Of a stretch of DNA of 64,000 nt, positions 42,883 through 51,788 are shown in pieces. Each line of letters opens with the position of its first letter. Within the stretch, counting starts at the first letter, position 1. The translations under genes were made by a program, and so were the position numbers. The notes under the pieces were generated by a model. The model made no database searches and was not told the origin of the DNA. It saw only the letters and a list, made by a program, of their open reading frames with translations. The stretch comes from Virgibacillus proomii (GTDB taxonomy: Bacteria; Bacillota; Bacilli; Bacillales; Amphibacillaceae), in contig NZ_JAHLNO010000019.1 in the NCBI RefSeq assembly GCF_018916875.1, positions 1 to 64,000 on the forward strand, in the 5' to 3' direction.

Positions 42883-44367
42883 TTGGGAGGTTTTGAAGGG
42901 ATATTATCTGGATTCCAAGTTGCATTTAGCTGGGAAGGAATTGTGTTTGTTTTTATTGGTGTTTTAGCAGGAACTTTTATTGGCATGCTACCCGGACTAG
43001 GGCCTATTTCTGCTATTGCTGTTATGATTCCAATTTCTTACGGGTTTGACCCTACCATTGCACTGGTTATGATGGCAGGAGTTTACTATGGAGCTGTGTT
43101 TGGAGGCTCGACTTCATCAATTTTATTAAATGCTCCAGGTATTTCTGGTACGGTAGCAACTGCTTTTGACGGTCACCCAATGGCAATACAGGGGAAAGCT
43201 GGAAAAGCTCTTGCAATTGCAGCCATTTCTTCATTTATAGGAGGAACGTTTGGGGTTATTTTATTAATGCTGTTTGCTCCTATGCTTGCTTCTGTAGCAA
43301 TTGCATTTGGGCCACCGGAATACTTTGCTTTAATGTTTTTAGCGTTAACTGCTATCGCAAGTTTATCAGAAGGCTCACTTGTGAAAGCACTTATTTCAGG
43401 TGTTCTTGGATTTATGTTTGCTACAGTAGGAATTGATTCACAAACTGGAACTCCTCGTTTTACATTTGGAAATGCGAATTTACTAAGTGGTATTGAATTT
43501 CTAGTGATTGCATTAGGATTATTTGCTTTAGCAGAAGTTTGTTTTCTAATTATTAATTCAAAAAAAGAAAATAAAGAAATACAGCAAAATATAGGAAGTC
43601 TAAAACTATCAAGATCGGATTTTAAAGAGATGAAAGGACCTGCTACAAGACAGTCATTACTAGGTTTTATTATAGGTGTCTTACCTGGGGCCGGTGCCAC
43701 CATTGCTTCTTTTATCGGGTACATATTTGAAAAAAAGCTATCCAAGAACCCTGAGAGCTTTGGTAAAGGCTCTATAAAAGGTTTGACAGCTCCCGAAACG
43801 GCTAATAATGCAGCTACTAGTGGTGCTTTTGTTCCATTATTAAGTCTCGGTATTCCTGGTTCAGGTACAACTGCTGTTTTATTAGGTGCTCTCCTTGTGC
43901 TTGGTGTGCAGCCCGGGCCTCTTTTATTTGAGGAGCATCCTACATTGTTTTGGGGTGTCATTGCAAGTATGTATATTGGCAATGTATTTTTATTAATTCT
44001 AAACTTGCCACTTATTCCATACATTGCAAAGATATTACTAATTCCTCGACCATTACTTATATCATTAGTTATTACATTTTGTATGATAGGTGTTTATGCA
44101 ATTAGTTTTAACACATTTGACTTGTATTTATTATTATTGTTTGGTGTAATCGGCTTCTTTATGCGATTGGTTCATTTTCCAGCGCCTCCTTTTATATTAA
44201 GTTTTATTTTAGGAGGTATGATTGAACAATCTTTGAGACAAACGTTAACGATTTCAAATGGTAGTTTAGGTATATTCTTAGAAAGACCAATAGCAATAAT
44301 ATTCCTGATCTTAGCTATTTTAACGATTGTTATTCCTTTTTTCAGAAAAAAACCAATAGAACCGTGA
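42883..44367 (+). CDS. tripartite tricarboxylate transporter large permease (TctA family)
   Basis: A 494-residue protein with about 11-12 membrane helices and the repeated family motif: GTFIGMLPGLGPISAIAVM near the N-terminus and GFIIGVLPGAGATIASFIGY in the second half, plus GIPGSGTTAVLLGAL. TTG start with GGAGGGG upstream. With TctB and TctC it makes a complete secondary transporter driven by an ion gradient. It overlaps slightly with the region before the asparaginase-like start, consistent with one operon. Confidence 0.92.
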   Translation: MGGFEGILSGFQVAFSWEGIVFVFIGVLAGTFIGMLPGLGPISAIAVMIPISYGFDPTIALVMMAGVYYGAVFGGSTSSILLNAPGISGTVATAFDGHPMAIQGKAGKALAIAAISSFIGGTFGVILLMLFAPMLASVAIAFGPPEYFALMFLALTAIASLSEGSLVKALISGVLGFMFATVGIDSQTGTPRFTFGNANLLSGIEFLVIALGLFALAEVCFLIINSKKENKEIQQNIGSLKLSRSDFKEMKGPATRQSLLGFIIGVLPGAGATIASFIGYIFEKKLSKNPESFGKGSIKGLTAPETANNAATSGAFVPLLSLGIPGSGTTAVLLGALLVLGVQPGPLLFEEHPTLFWGVIASMYIGNVFLLILNLPLIPYIAKILLIPRPLLISLVITFCMIGVYAISFNTFDLYLLLLFGVIGFFMRLVHFPAPPFILSFILGGMIEQSLRQTLTISNGSLGIFLERPIAIIFLILAILTIVIPFFRKKPIEP

Positions 44368-44381
44368 AGGTGGAGGTTATC

Positions 44382-45371
44382 ATGAAAAAAATAAAATTGA
44401 TAGCGACTGGTGGAACAATTTCTGCACAGGGAAAAGATAGGCTTGATATGAAAGACTATCAAACGGGTGTTTATTCAGGAGAAGATCTTTTACAAAAAGT
44501 TCCTGAGATAAATGAAATAGCAGAAGTTGCTATTGTTCAATTGGCTAATTTTAGTAGTACCTGTATGAAAAGTTCACATTGGTTAGAATTACAAGCTATG
44601 GTTAATCGTGCACTTAATGAAGATGGCTATGATGGTATTGTTATAACACATGGCACGAATACTCTAGAAGAGACTGCTTATTTTTTACATTTAACAATTA
44701 ATAGTGATAAACCTGTAGTTTGTGTAGGAGCACAGCGCCCTTCTACAGCTATTGGTTCTGATGCATTTAGTAATCTTATAAATGCGATTAGGGTTGCAGC
44801 AGATGAAAAATCGACTGGTAAAGGAGTGCTTGTTGTTTCTAACAATGATATTAACTGTGCTCGTGAAGTTGCAAAAATAAGTACGTACCGTTTGGAGACT
44901 TTTCAATCAGGTGAATTGGGATTTTTGGGTTATGTTGACCCAGATAATACCGTTCACTATTATCGAAGTCCTGCTAGAAAGCATACGGTTCAATCCATCT
45001 TTGCGAAAACTTCAGCTATAAAGTTACTCCATGTCGCCATTGTTTATTCTTATGCAGGTGTTGATGGCGATCTGATTCGTTTTATTTCAAACAGTAAAAA
45101 ATACTCCGGTATCGTTATAGCAGGAACTGGGGCAGGCCGATGTTCTTCAGAAGAAAGTGCTGCACTTAAAGAAGCGGTGGAAAGTGGAATGGTAGTAGTC
45201 AGAAGCCGCAGAGTTCATGAAGGGCGTGTGGTTCCAATTGATAGCTTTAATCAGTTTCCATGTGTTACTGCGGATAACTTATCACCACAAAAGTCCCGAA
45301 TATTACTTATGCTTGCTCTCACTTTAACTGATAAATTATCAGATATACAAGAGATATTTAATGAATATTAA
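44382..45371 (+). CDS. asparaginase-family enzyme with altered active site
   Basis: A 329-residue L-asparaginase-fold protein, ATG at 44382 after GGTGGAGG. The nucleophile region TGGTIS (Thr12) and the lysine (Lys165 in CAREVAKIS) are present. However, the second catalytic motif reads HGTNTLEET, so the invariant Asp of the Thr-Asp pair is Asn93. The substrate-binding SQDM motif is replaced by SSTCM. Hydrolysis of asparagine may therefore be weak or directed at a different substrate. Co-transcription with a carboxylate transporter suggests an imported amide or acid is the substrate. A strong terminator follows. Confidence 0.82.
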   Translation: MKKIKLIATGGTISAQGKDRLDMKDYQTGVYSGEDLLQKVPEINEIAEVAIVQLANFSSTCMKSSHWLELQAMVNRALNEDGYDGIVITHGTNTLEETAYFLHLTINSDKPVVCVGAQRPSTAIGSDAFSNLINAIRVAADEKSTGKGVLVVSNNDINCAREVAKISTYRLETFQSGELGFLGYVDPDNTVHYYRSPARKHTVQSIFAKTSAIKLLHVAIVYSYAGVDGDLIRFISNSKKYSGIVIAGTGAGRCSSEESAALKEAVESGMVVVRSRRVHEGRVVPIDSFNQFPCVTADNLSPQKSRILLMLALTLTDKLSDIQEIFNEY

Positions 45372-45388
45372 GTTTAATTTAAAAAAGG

Positions 45389-45435
45389 AAATGTCTGATA
45401 ACTCCCAATGCAAAGGGGGTTATTCAGACATTTTT
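45389..45435 (+). terminator. intrinsic terminator of the tripartite transporter operon
   Basis: AATGTCTGATAACTCCC pairs with GGGGGTTATTCAGACATT (small mismatches) around a short loop, followed by five Ts. Confidence 0.85.
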
Positions 45436-45462
45436 AGTTTGGGTCTAATCAATTGTAGCTCG

Positions 45463-45495
45463 GCATAATTTACACGCCCCCAAATAGGATGCGAC
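45463..45495 (-). CRISPR. solitary decayed CRISPR repeat
   Basis: AATTTACACGCCCCCAAATA followed by GGATGCGAC matches the 33-bp array repeat with several changes. It lies directly before a leader copy, the same order as at 39638-40014. Confidence 0.6.
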
Positions 45496-45660
45496 TGTGA
45501 ATAACACCTATTACCAAAAAAATGTTAGTTTTTTTAAGTCTTTTTATAGTAATAAAACGGAATTTATGCCATTTTATATTTTATTCCATTTTCAAGTGAA
45601 ATAAAAATAATTTCTGGTGCAATGCCCTGGTTTTTGTGCACTTGGATTCGCACTAAATCA
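45496..45660 (-). promoter_or_regulatory. CRISPR leader remnant, uninterrupted
   Basis: Begins GTGAATAACACCTA as in the 39.9-kb copy and ends GGTGCAATGCCCTGG, TTTTTGTGCACTTGGATTCG. It lacks the AT of the TTTAT target and has no insertion. Confidence 0.6.
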
Positions 45661-46004
45661 ATCACTTTATAGTAATTCGCTATACTTCTTCCAATTCAGG
45701 ATCGTTTTTATATATTAATATTAAATGTAGTTGAGTCGGTTACTCATAATAAGTAATCAAATGATTCCATTGTAGAAAATACGCTAAATCTTAATCAGTT
45801 TATATCTGCTTCTACAATATAAAAATTCTTAAGTTTTTTACAGATAATGAAAGTAGAGAGTAAGGACTGTATACCCACGTTTGAAAGCGCTTCAAAATTA
45901 TTGAAATGATTTGATCTTTTATGGACGAATTATAACACATATACTAGGGGTAAGGGAGGTGATTACTTATAAATAGGAGAGCAAGAGAGATACTACGTCG
46001 TTTC
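45661..46004. other. upstream region of the PRD regulator gene
   Basis: No gene. A catabolite-control-like site TGAAAGCGCTTCAAA occurs at about 45880-45894 (close to a cre element), and AAGGGAGGTGAT at 45952-45963 is a strong ribosome site placed for a start at 45969. Confidence 0.45.
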
Positions 46005-47561
46005 TTGAGTAACAATACTTCTTTTTCCATCTCGGATCTTGCTGAACAGTACGGGGTAAGTGAAAGAACAATACGTTATGATTTGGAAGAAATTGATGAT
46101 TTTTTAAATGAAAACGAATTCAGTCCGTTAGAACGAGTTATTAAAATGGAGATTCTTTTACGTAATAACAAAGCAGAGAAAAATAAACTATTCAAATTAT
46201 TAAGCAAGGATAATGAAAAAAATTATATTTATACTTCTGAAGAGCGTATAGACATTATGACTCTCATTTTAGGATTAAGTAAGGATTATGTTACTCTAAA
46301 TAAATTCTCACAAGTTTTGGATGTGAGTATAGGGACCATTAAAAATGATCTTAAAAAATTAAAAAGAGAATTATCCTTTTTAAATTTATCCATTGAATCT
46401 ATGCCTCATTATGGGATAAAAATCGTAGGAAATGAATTAAATATTCGAAAGAGAATAGTTTATCTTCTCTTTCACCGCTTTAAGTTACTTTCAACTTCGA
46501 AAGTATTGAAAGAGAATGCTGTTCCTCTAGGAGATAATATTTATGAAGAAATTTTAGCAAACTTAGGAAATATTAATCTAAACTATCTAAAAAAATTGGT
46601 TGGGGTAGTGGAAACAGAGTTAGATAGAAAGATTTCTTATGATTCCTTTAGCTTGTTATTTTATTATCTTCTTTCAACGGTTATTCGTTTGAAAAATGGC
46701 TTTATTTTAAATAAAGGTAGTTCGAAGTATAAAAGCTTATTAGGATCGATTGAGTATAGAGCTGCTGCTACGATAAGGCGATTAATCAAATACAAAGACG
46801 ATTCATTCATCATTTCAGAAGAAGAGACCGGTATTATTGCTGAATTAATCTCCGGGTCCCAAATCATGCATACTGATAACTTTTATTTAGAAAAAGATGT
46901 GAAATTAAGAATAATTGTTAAACACTTAATAAGTAATGTTAGTAAAAAAATAAATATGGATTTAACTAGAGATTCTCATTTATTCTATTCACTGCTAGAG
47001 CATTTGCGACCAGCTCTCCAAAGATTCGATAATCAAGCTTTCATAAGTAACAATATAGTACAGGAGATACGAACGGATTATAAAGAGTTATTTAGAATTG
47101 TCTCGGAAAGCCTTGCACCTTTAGAGCTGGGGACAGAGGAAATAGCTTATTTGACCATTCACTTTTTATCCAGTATTGAACGGTTACTGCCGAAGAAGCA
47201 AAAAAAACCGAAAGTTTTACTTGTTTGTAATAGTGGGATTGGAACTGTAAATTTGATAGAAGCCCGTGTAAAGAAAAATTTCGAAGTATATATAGTCGAT
47301 GCGATCCCCTTACATGATCTAGAAAGAACTTTACAGATGGATAAAGTAGATTTGATTATCTCAACGATACGAATATTTGTAATGGATATACCTTGTATTT
47401 TTGTAAACCCTTTTATAACAGAAGAAGATTTGGATAACATTCAACAAAATTTGCTCAGTATTAAACAAAGAAATAGGTCTGTAAATAATAGATTAAAAGA
47501 TTATTTCAGTAATTGCCCTATTCAAAATCAAGTTGAAAAAAAGGGAAAAAAATTGCGCTAA
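46005..47561 (+). CDS. PRD-domain transcriptional regulator, BglG/LicR type
   Basis: At least 518 residues: helix-turn-helix at the N-terminus (SISDLAEQYGVSERTIRYDL), a second winged helix (FSQVLDVSIGTIKNDLKKL, about 95-150), PRD1 and PRD2 (about 180-400, with APLELGTEEIAYLTIHF) and a IIB-like domain (KVLLVCNSGIGTVNLIEAR, about 404-490). The IIA domain often fused here is instead the next gene. The TTG at 46005 is the first standard start, but the frame is open back to an ATA at 45969 (INRRAREILRRFL) ideally spaced from a strong ribosome site. A cre-like site upstream suggests carbon catabolite control. Confidence 0.82.
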   Translation: MSNNTSFSISDLAEQYGVSERTIRYDLEEIDDFLNENEFSPLERVIKMEILLRNNKAEKNKLFKLLSKDNEKNYIYTSEERIDIMTLILGLSKDYVTLNKFSQVLDVSIGTIKNDLKKLKRELSFLNLSIESMPHYGIKIVGNELNIRKRIVYLLFHRFKLLSTSKVLKENAVPLGDNIYEEILANLGNINLNYLKKLVGVVETELDRKISYDSFSLLFYYLLSTVIRLKNGFILNKGSSKYKSLLGSIEYRAAATIRRLIKYKDDSFIISEEETGIIAELISGSQIMHTDNFYLEKDVKLRIIVKHLISNVSKKINMDLTRDSHLFYSLLEHLRPALQRFDNQAFISNNIVQEIRTDYKELFRIVSESLAPLELGTEEIAYLTIHFLSSIERLLPKKQKKPKVLLVCNSGIGTVNLIEARVKKNFEVYIVDAIPLHDLERTLQMDKVDLIISTIRIFVMDIPCIFVNPFITEEDLDNIQQNLLSIKQRNRSVNNRLKDYFSNCPIQNQVEKKGKKLR

Positions 47562-47604
47562 TACAAAAGAAAAAGATGTACAGATTGGGGTTGTTTATGA
47601 ACCA

Positions 47605-48048
47605 ATGCTTAAAGATGTGTTAACAGTTGAGACAACAAGATTAAAAGTTAAGGTGGACGACTGGGAAGAAGCTGTAAAGAAAGGTGGTGAACTACTTCTT
47701 CAAAACGGATATATTGAACAGCCTTATATTGATGCCATGATTCAAAGTGTTAAAGACAATGGGCCGTATATTGTGATTGCTTCCGGGATTGCTATGCCAC
47801 ATGCTAGACCAGGCGAATTTGTAAATAAGATCGGGTTCAGCTTAATAACATTACAAAATCCTGTGAATTTTGGACATAAAAAGAACGATCCAGTTTCTAC
47901 AGTTATATCTTTGTGTGGAGTTGATCATTCTACCCATTTACGTGCTCTTCAAGGTTTGATGAAGTATTTAAATGACGGACAATTTTTAGAGTTACTGAAG
48001 AATGAAACGAAAGAGCAAAAAATCATAGATTATATAAATAAGAAGTAA
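47605..48048 (+). CDS. PTS EIIA component, ascorbate/mannitol type
   Basis: A 147-residue EIIA_2-fold phosphocarrier with the active His66 in IAMPHARPGE and the helix HLRALQGLMKYLNDGQFLELL. I start at the ATG at 47605; the frame is open back to a TTG at 47533, inside the regulator gene, with no better ribosome site. In ascorbate PTS this protein (UlaC) phosphorylates the IIB (49149-49427). It may also phosphorylate the regulator's PRDs. A 350-bp gap of decayed DNA separates it from the rest of the operon. Confidence 0.82.
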   Translation: MLKDVLTVETTRLKVKVDDWEEAVKKGGELLLQNGYIEQPYIDAMIQSVKDNGPYIVIASGIAMPHARPGEFVNKIGFSLITLQNPVNFGHKKNDPVSTVISLCGVDHSTHLRALQGLMKYLNDGQFLELLKNETKEQKIIDYINKK

Positions 48049-48400
48049 GAGCATATGACAGAAATTTCATTGTAATAGAAAAGATTACCATTAAACAGTT
48101 TAGAAAATTTAAAAAATAAGTTGCTTCATCTAAGTGAATTAATAGGTTTTATAAATCAGGAATAAAGTTCAGGTAGCAGAAAATGTGTGTCACTAATGAT
48201 CAGCATATCATAGGTGATATTGTAGAAAAAATGATGGCATTACCGCATAGCCTGGCGCAATTACTTACGTAGATAATGATTATAACTTATGATGTTATCT
48301 TTGTTCGGAAAGTTGAGCAAGGGGATATCTTTATTCTATTAGAAATGCAAGTAATGGTGAGCACTAATAGAGTATTTAAATTTAAATTGGAGGAATAACG
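48049..48400. other. gap within the PTS operon, decayed coding sequence
   Basis: Several frames show traces of coding (for example DVIFVRKVEQGDIFILLEMQ at about 48290-48350) interrupted by stops. This fragment faintly recalls Rpn/YhgA-type transposase-like proteins, but the match is too short to name. GGAGG before 48401 is the ribosome site of the SIS gene. Confidence 0.35.
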
Positions 48401-49135
48401 ATGTTGTACAAAAATTTTTTTACAAACATTGAAAACATGTTACATCAGGTGATTGAAAAAGAGGGGGAGAAGATCGTTCAAACGGCAGATGTAATAGGAG
48501 AATCAATAAAGAAGAACGGTGTGCTTCATGTGTTTGGTTGTGGACACTCGCAAATGTATGCAATGGAATTGTTCTATCGAGCTGGAGGGCTGGTACCAGT
48601 GAATGCAATACTTTCTCCTCCACTATCTTTAGAACCCTCCGCTCCATTAAGTACTTTTTCCGAGAGGCAGGAAGGACTGGCGAAAGTAATCTTGGATCGA
48701 GAAAATATCCAGCCACAGGATGTAATGTTAATCGTTTCTACATCCGGCAGGAATGCTGTGCCAATTGAAATGGCTATCGAGGCAAAAAAGAAAGATTTAC
48801 AGGTTATTGTACTTACCTCCTTATTTTTTTCTACAGAAGTAGAATCAAGATATAAAAATGGGAAAAAACTATATCAATTGGCCGACATAGTCCTTGACAA
48901 TCATGGAGAGCCCGGAGATGCAATCATGGAAGTACCAGGTTTAAAATCCAAATTCGGTTCTACTTCTTCGATTATTGGATTTACGATTTTACAGTCTATT
49001 ATTGTCCAGGTGATTGAGAATTTAGTAAAAGACGGTGTAGAGCCGCCAATATATGTCAGTTCGAATCTTGATAAAGGGGATCAAATTAATAAACGTTTTA
49101 TAAAAAAATATCGTAATCGAATAACTTGTTTATAA
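48401..49135 (+). CDS. SIS-domain sugar-phosphate protein (UPF0309 type)
   Basis: A 244-residue SIS (sugar isomerase) fold protein. [20 protein letters not shown] near residue 40 and [20 protein letters not shown] near residue 110 form the phosphosugar-binding loops. [20 protein letters not shown] is typical of the UPF0309 group. These proteins usually isomerise or bind amino-sugar phosphates, which does not fit an ascorbate pathway. It is co-directional with, and 13 bp upstream of, the IIB gene. The PTS here may therefore transport a hexosamine-like or other sugar. Confidence 0.8.
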   Translation: MLYKNFFTNIENMLHQVIEKEGEKIVQTADVIGESIKKNGVLHVFGCGHSQMYAMELFYRAGGLVPVNAILSPPLSLEPSAPLSTFSERQEGLAKVILDRENIQPQDVMLIVSTSGRNAVPIEMAIEAKKKDLQVIVLTSLFFSTEVESRYKNGKKLYQLADIVLDNHGEPGDAIMEVPGLKSKFGSTSSIIGFTILQSIIVQVIENLVKDGVEPPIYVSSNLDKGDQINKRFIKKYRNRITCL

Positions 49136-49148
49136 ATGGAGGGATAGT

Positions 49149-49427
49149 ATGGAAATTATTACTGTATGTGGGATGGGGTTTGGAACCAGCTTGATGTTGA
49201 AAATGACGGTGGATGAAATATTGGAACAAGTAGGAATTAAAGCGGAAGTTAGTGCATTGGATGCAGGTTCAGCTAAAGGGAGAAATGCGGATTTAATGAT
49301 TACTTCGGCAGATTTAGAGTCTGCGTTAGAAGGGGTGGAAGCAAATAAAATATTTATTGATAATCTAACAGATGCAGATGAAGTGAAGCAAAAACTGCTT
49401 CATTATTTGAATAAAGTAAGTAAATAG
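49149..49427 (+). CDS. ulaB: PTS EIIB component, ascorbate type
   Basis: A 92-residue IIB protein with the phosphocysteine Cys7 in TVCGMGFGTSLMLK, followed by SALDAGSAKGRNADLMITSA, both typical of UlaB/SgaB. The start follows GGAGGG. It transfers phosphate from the IIA at 47605-48048 to the substrate bound by the IIC. Length is normal for the family. Confidence 0.88.
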   Translation: MEIITVCGMGFGTSLMLKMTVDEILEQVGIKAEVSALDAGSAKGRNADLMITSADLESALEGVEANKIFIDNLTDADEVKQKLLHYLNKVSK

Positions 49428-49497
49428 ACAATTTGTACGGGCATTTGGAAACTCAAATGCAGCAAATCTAGCAGATTATTAAAGGGAGGGTTTACGA

Positions 49498-50856
49498 ATG
49501 TTAAAAGCAATTGCAGAAATTCTTACTGTACCGGCAGTCACGTTGGGTTTAGTTGCATTGTTAGGTCTTTTGCTACAAAGAAAAGAACTTACGGAGGTCA
49601 TCAAAGGAACGATCAAGACAATATTAGGGATATTGATCCTAGGTGCTGGTGCCTCTTTAATTGTAACTAACTTGACCCCTTTTGCCACCATGTTCGAGGA
49701 AGCATTTCAGCTAAAGGGAGTTGTTCCGGTAGATGAGGCAGTTATTGCTGCCTTGGTTGATTCTGTTGCTGCCATTGGTAGAATGACTTCTTTTATATTG
49801 CTCTTTGGTTTTTTAACTAACATAGTATTAGCCCGAATAACGCCATTTAAATATATATTCTTAACGGGTCACATGATGTGGATACTCGCTGGGGCACTTG
49901 CATGGGCTTTTCATGACTTAGGGGTATCAGAAACATATGGTATCATTTTTGGTTCATTAATTCACGGAATGGTATTGGTTTTATTACCGACTTTAGCTCA
50001 ACCTATTGTGCGAAAAATAACGGGACATGATAATGTTGCCTATGGACATTTAACTACTACTGGTGTAGTTGCTTCTGCATGGGTAGGTAAAATGTTTGGA
50101 AATAAGGAACAGGATAGTGAAAAGATTAAAATGCCTGAAAAGTTAAACTTCTTTAAAGACACAGCTATTTCGGTTTCATTAATTATGCTTATAATATATC
50201 TAATTACCGCACTTTTTGCTGGGCCTGAAGTGGTGAACCCATTATCTAATGGACAAAATTATATCGTTTTTAGCATATTAAATTCCTTTGGATTCGCAGC
50301 AGGAGTGCTTGTCTTACTTCAAGGAGTAAGAATGTTTCTTGGTGAAATTATACCAGCGTTTCGTGGTATAGCATTAAAGGTTGTTCCAGGTGCAAAACCT
50401 GCTTTGGATGTACCAATATTTTTTCCATATGCACCTAATGCGCTTATGCTTGGTTTTATATTCTCCATTATCGGTATGGTCGTAGGAATGCTTGTCTCTA
50501 CATTGCTTGGTACCATCGTTCCGTTGCCATCCATTATCGGCGGGTTCTTTACAGGAGGTATTGCTGGTATATTCGGAAATACGTTGGGTGGAAGACGTGG
50601 AGCAATGATTTCGGGATTAACTTACGGAATTATATTAACCGTTCCAGTAGCTCTATTCTATCCTTTGTTCGGTTTAGAAGTATATGGTGTAGAAGGACTT
50701 GCTTTCTTGGTACCAGATGGAATTATCGTTTTGGCTTTGATTAAGCTCTTCTTTGTTTTGGAAATACCGATTATCGGTTTGATCATTTCGCTAGCTGCTT
50801 TCATCCTGCTAAGTGTGTTTTATAGAAAGAAGATCAATAAAGCAAATCTAGAATAA
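49498..50856 (+). CDS. ulaA: PTS EIIC component, ascorbate type (UlaA/SgaT)
   Basis: A 452-residue permease of the EIIC-SgaT/UlaA family with about ten helices. Conserved stretches include GTIKTILGILILGAGASLIV, the GHMMWILAGALAWAF segment, and AKPALDVPIFFPYAPNALML near residue 300. The start follows AAAGGGAGGG. It is the last intact gene of the operon. Family members transport ascorbate, but the accompanying SIS protein and the lack of UlaD/E/F-type enzymes leave the substrate open. Confidence 0.9.
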   Translation: MLKAIAEILTVPAVTLGLVALLGLLLQRKELTEVIKGTIKTILGILILGAGASLIVTNLTPFATMFEEAFQLKGVVPVDEAVIAALVDSVAAIGRMTSFILLFGFLTNIVLARITPFKYIFLTGHMMWILAGALAWAFHDLGVSETYGIIFGSLIHGMVLVLLPTLAQPIVRKITGHDNVAYGHLTTTGVVASAWVGKMFGNKEQDSEKIKMPEKLNFFKDTAISVSLIMLIIYLITALFAGPEVVNPLSNGQNYIVFSILNSFGFAAGVLVLLQGVRMFLGEIIPAFRGIALKVVPGAKPALDVPIFFPYAPNALMLGFIFSIIGMVVGMLVSTLLGTIVPLPSIIGGFFTGGIAGIFGNTLGGRRGAMISGLTYGIILTVPVALFYPLFGLEVYGVEGLAFLVPDGIIVLALIKLFFVLEIPIIGLIISLAAFILLSVFYRKKINKANLE

Positions 50857-51788
50857 TTGATAGCGACTTGGTGATGTTAAAATTTTTAAAGAGAGAAGTT
50901 GAATGAAAGGGGAATTAATTATTGGGTTTAAAAGCTTTGAGCGAATGAAGAAAATATTATGGCAACAGGAGGTTAAAAAAATATGCAAGATCAAAAGAGG
51001 TGGACAGAAGACTCTAAGAAAATGGGATACAGCTGGTCGAAAGAAGTTCTACAACGTATGTTAAATACTCTAATTCATCGTTTTTGAGGGTACGCTATTT
51101 GAAGCGATCCAGAGCCATTTGTAAGATTCACGCTCCTGAAAAAAAGTCTTAAAAGTATCCTTCTTTCGCCTCCTTGCTTTACAGAAAAGACAAGGCAATC
51201 AATTGTTGTAAAGAAGGGGCATATACCAGCATTATCAAGCGATGATTAAGGTAAGCCATATGTAAGAGCTTTACGAGGTCTTGCTGGGTTTTAGCATTTG
51301 CTAGCGTACTACGTAAAATCTAATAGGATTTTGGATAGATTAGAATCGCCAAAAAGCAGTGGGTATACACGAAGACTCCTTGAGGGAAAAGCAATTTCCA
51401 AAAATTCCGTGTTGCCCGGGTAAAGCGAAGTGTATATTCACTGTGGGTTCATTAGCATTATTTCTTAATAAGCTTTTTTAAATTAGGCGCTGTATAAAAG
51501 AAAATTAGAGAGAGCTATCGTAAATAATTGACAGACTCGGCACAAAAATAATACTGCAACCAGTTTAAAGATAGGGTAGAATCAATAGATAATGACAACA
51601 ATCCAACAACAAAAAAATAGTTCCATCATCAGATTGATGTTCGGAACCATTTTTCATTATTCTGGCTAGTTATGTCTATCTTTCTGTTATGCAAATAAAA
51701 GAGTTGTGGATATTCTTATTGCATTTACCGTTGTAATGAGACGAGCATAACACACTTATTATATTTGAAATATAGTTTAGTACCTTTC
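50857..51788. other. gene-poor stretch after the ascorbate-type PTS
   Basis: A 34-codon frame at 50983-51087 has a good ribosome site (CAGGAGGTT) and starts MQDQKRWTEDSKKMGYSWSK, but ends after RF; it looks like the 5' stump of a lost operon gene. At about 51355-51400 TACACGAAGACTCCTTGAGG is a Bacillaceae intergenic repeat fragment. A hairpin at 51620-51648 followed by ATTTTT could end plus-strand transcripts. Otherwise nothing is recognised. Confidence 0.4.

Noticed and set aside
48290-48380. Possible Rpn/YhgA-type transposase-like fragment
   Set aside because: Similarity rests on about 20 residues in broken frames; too weak to name the family.
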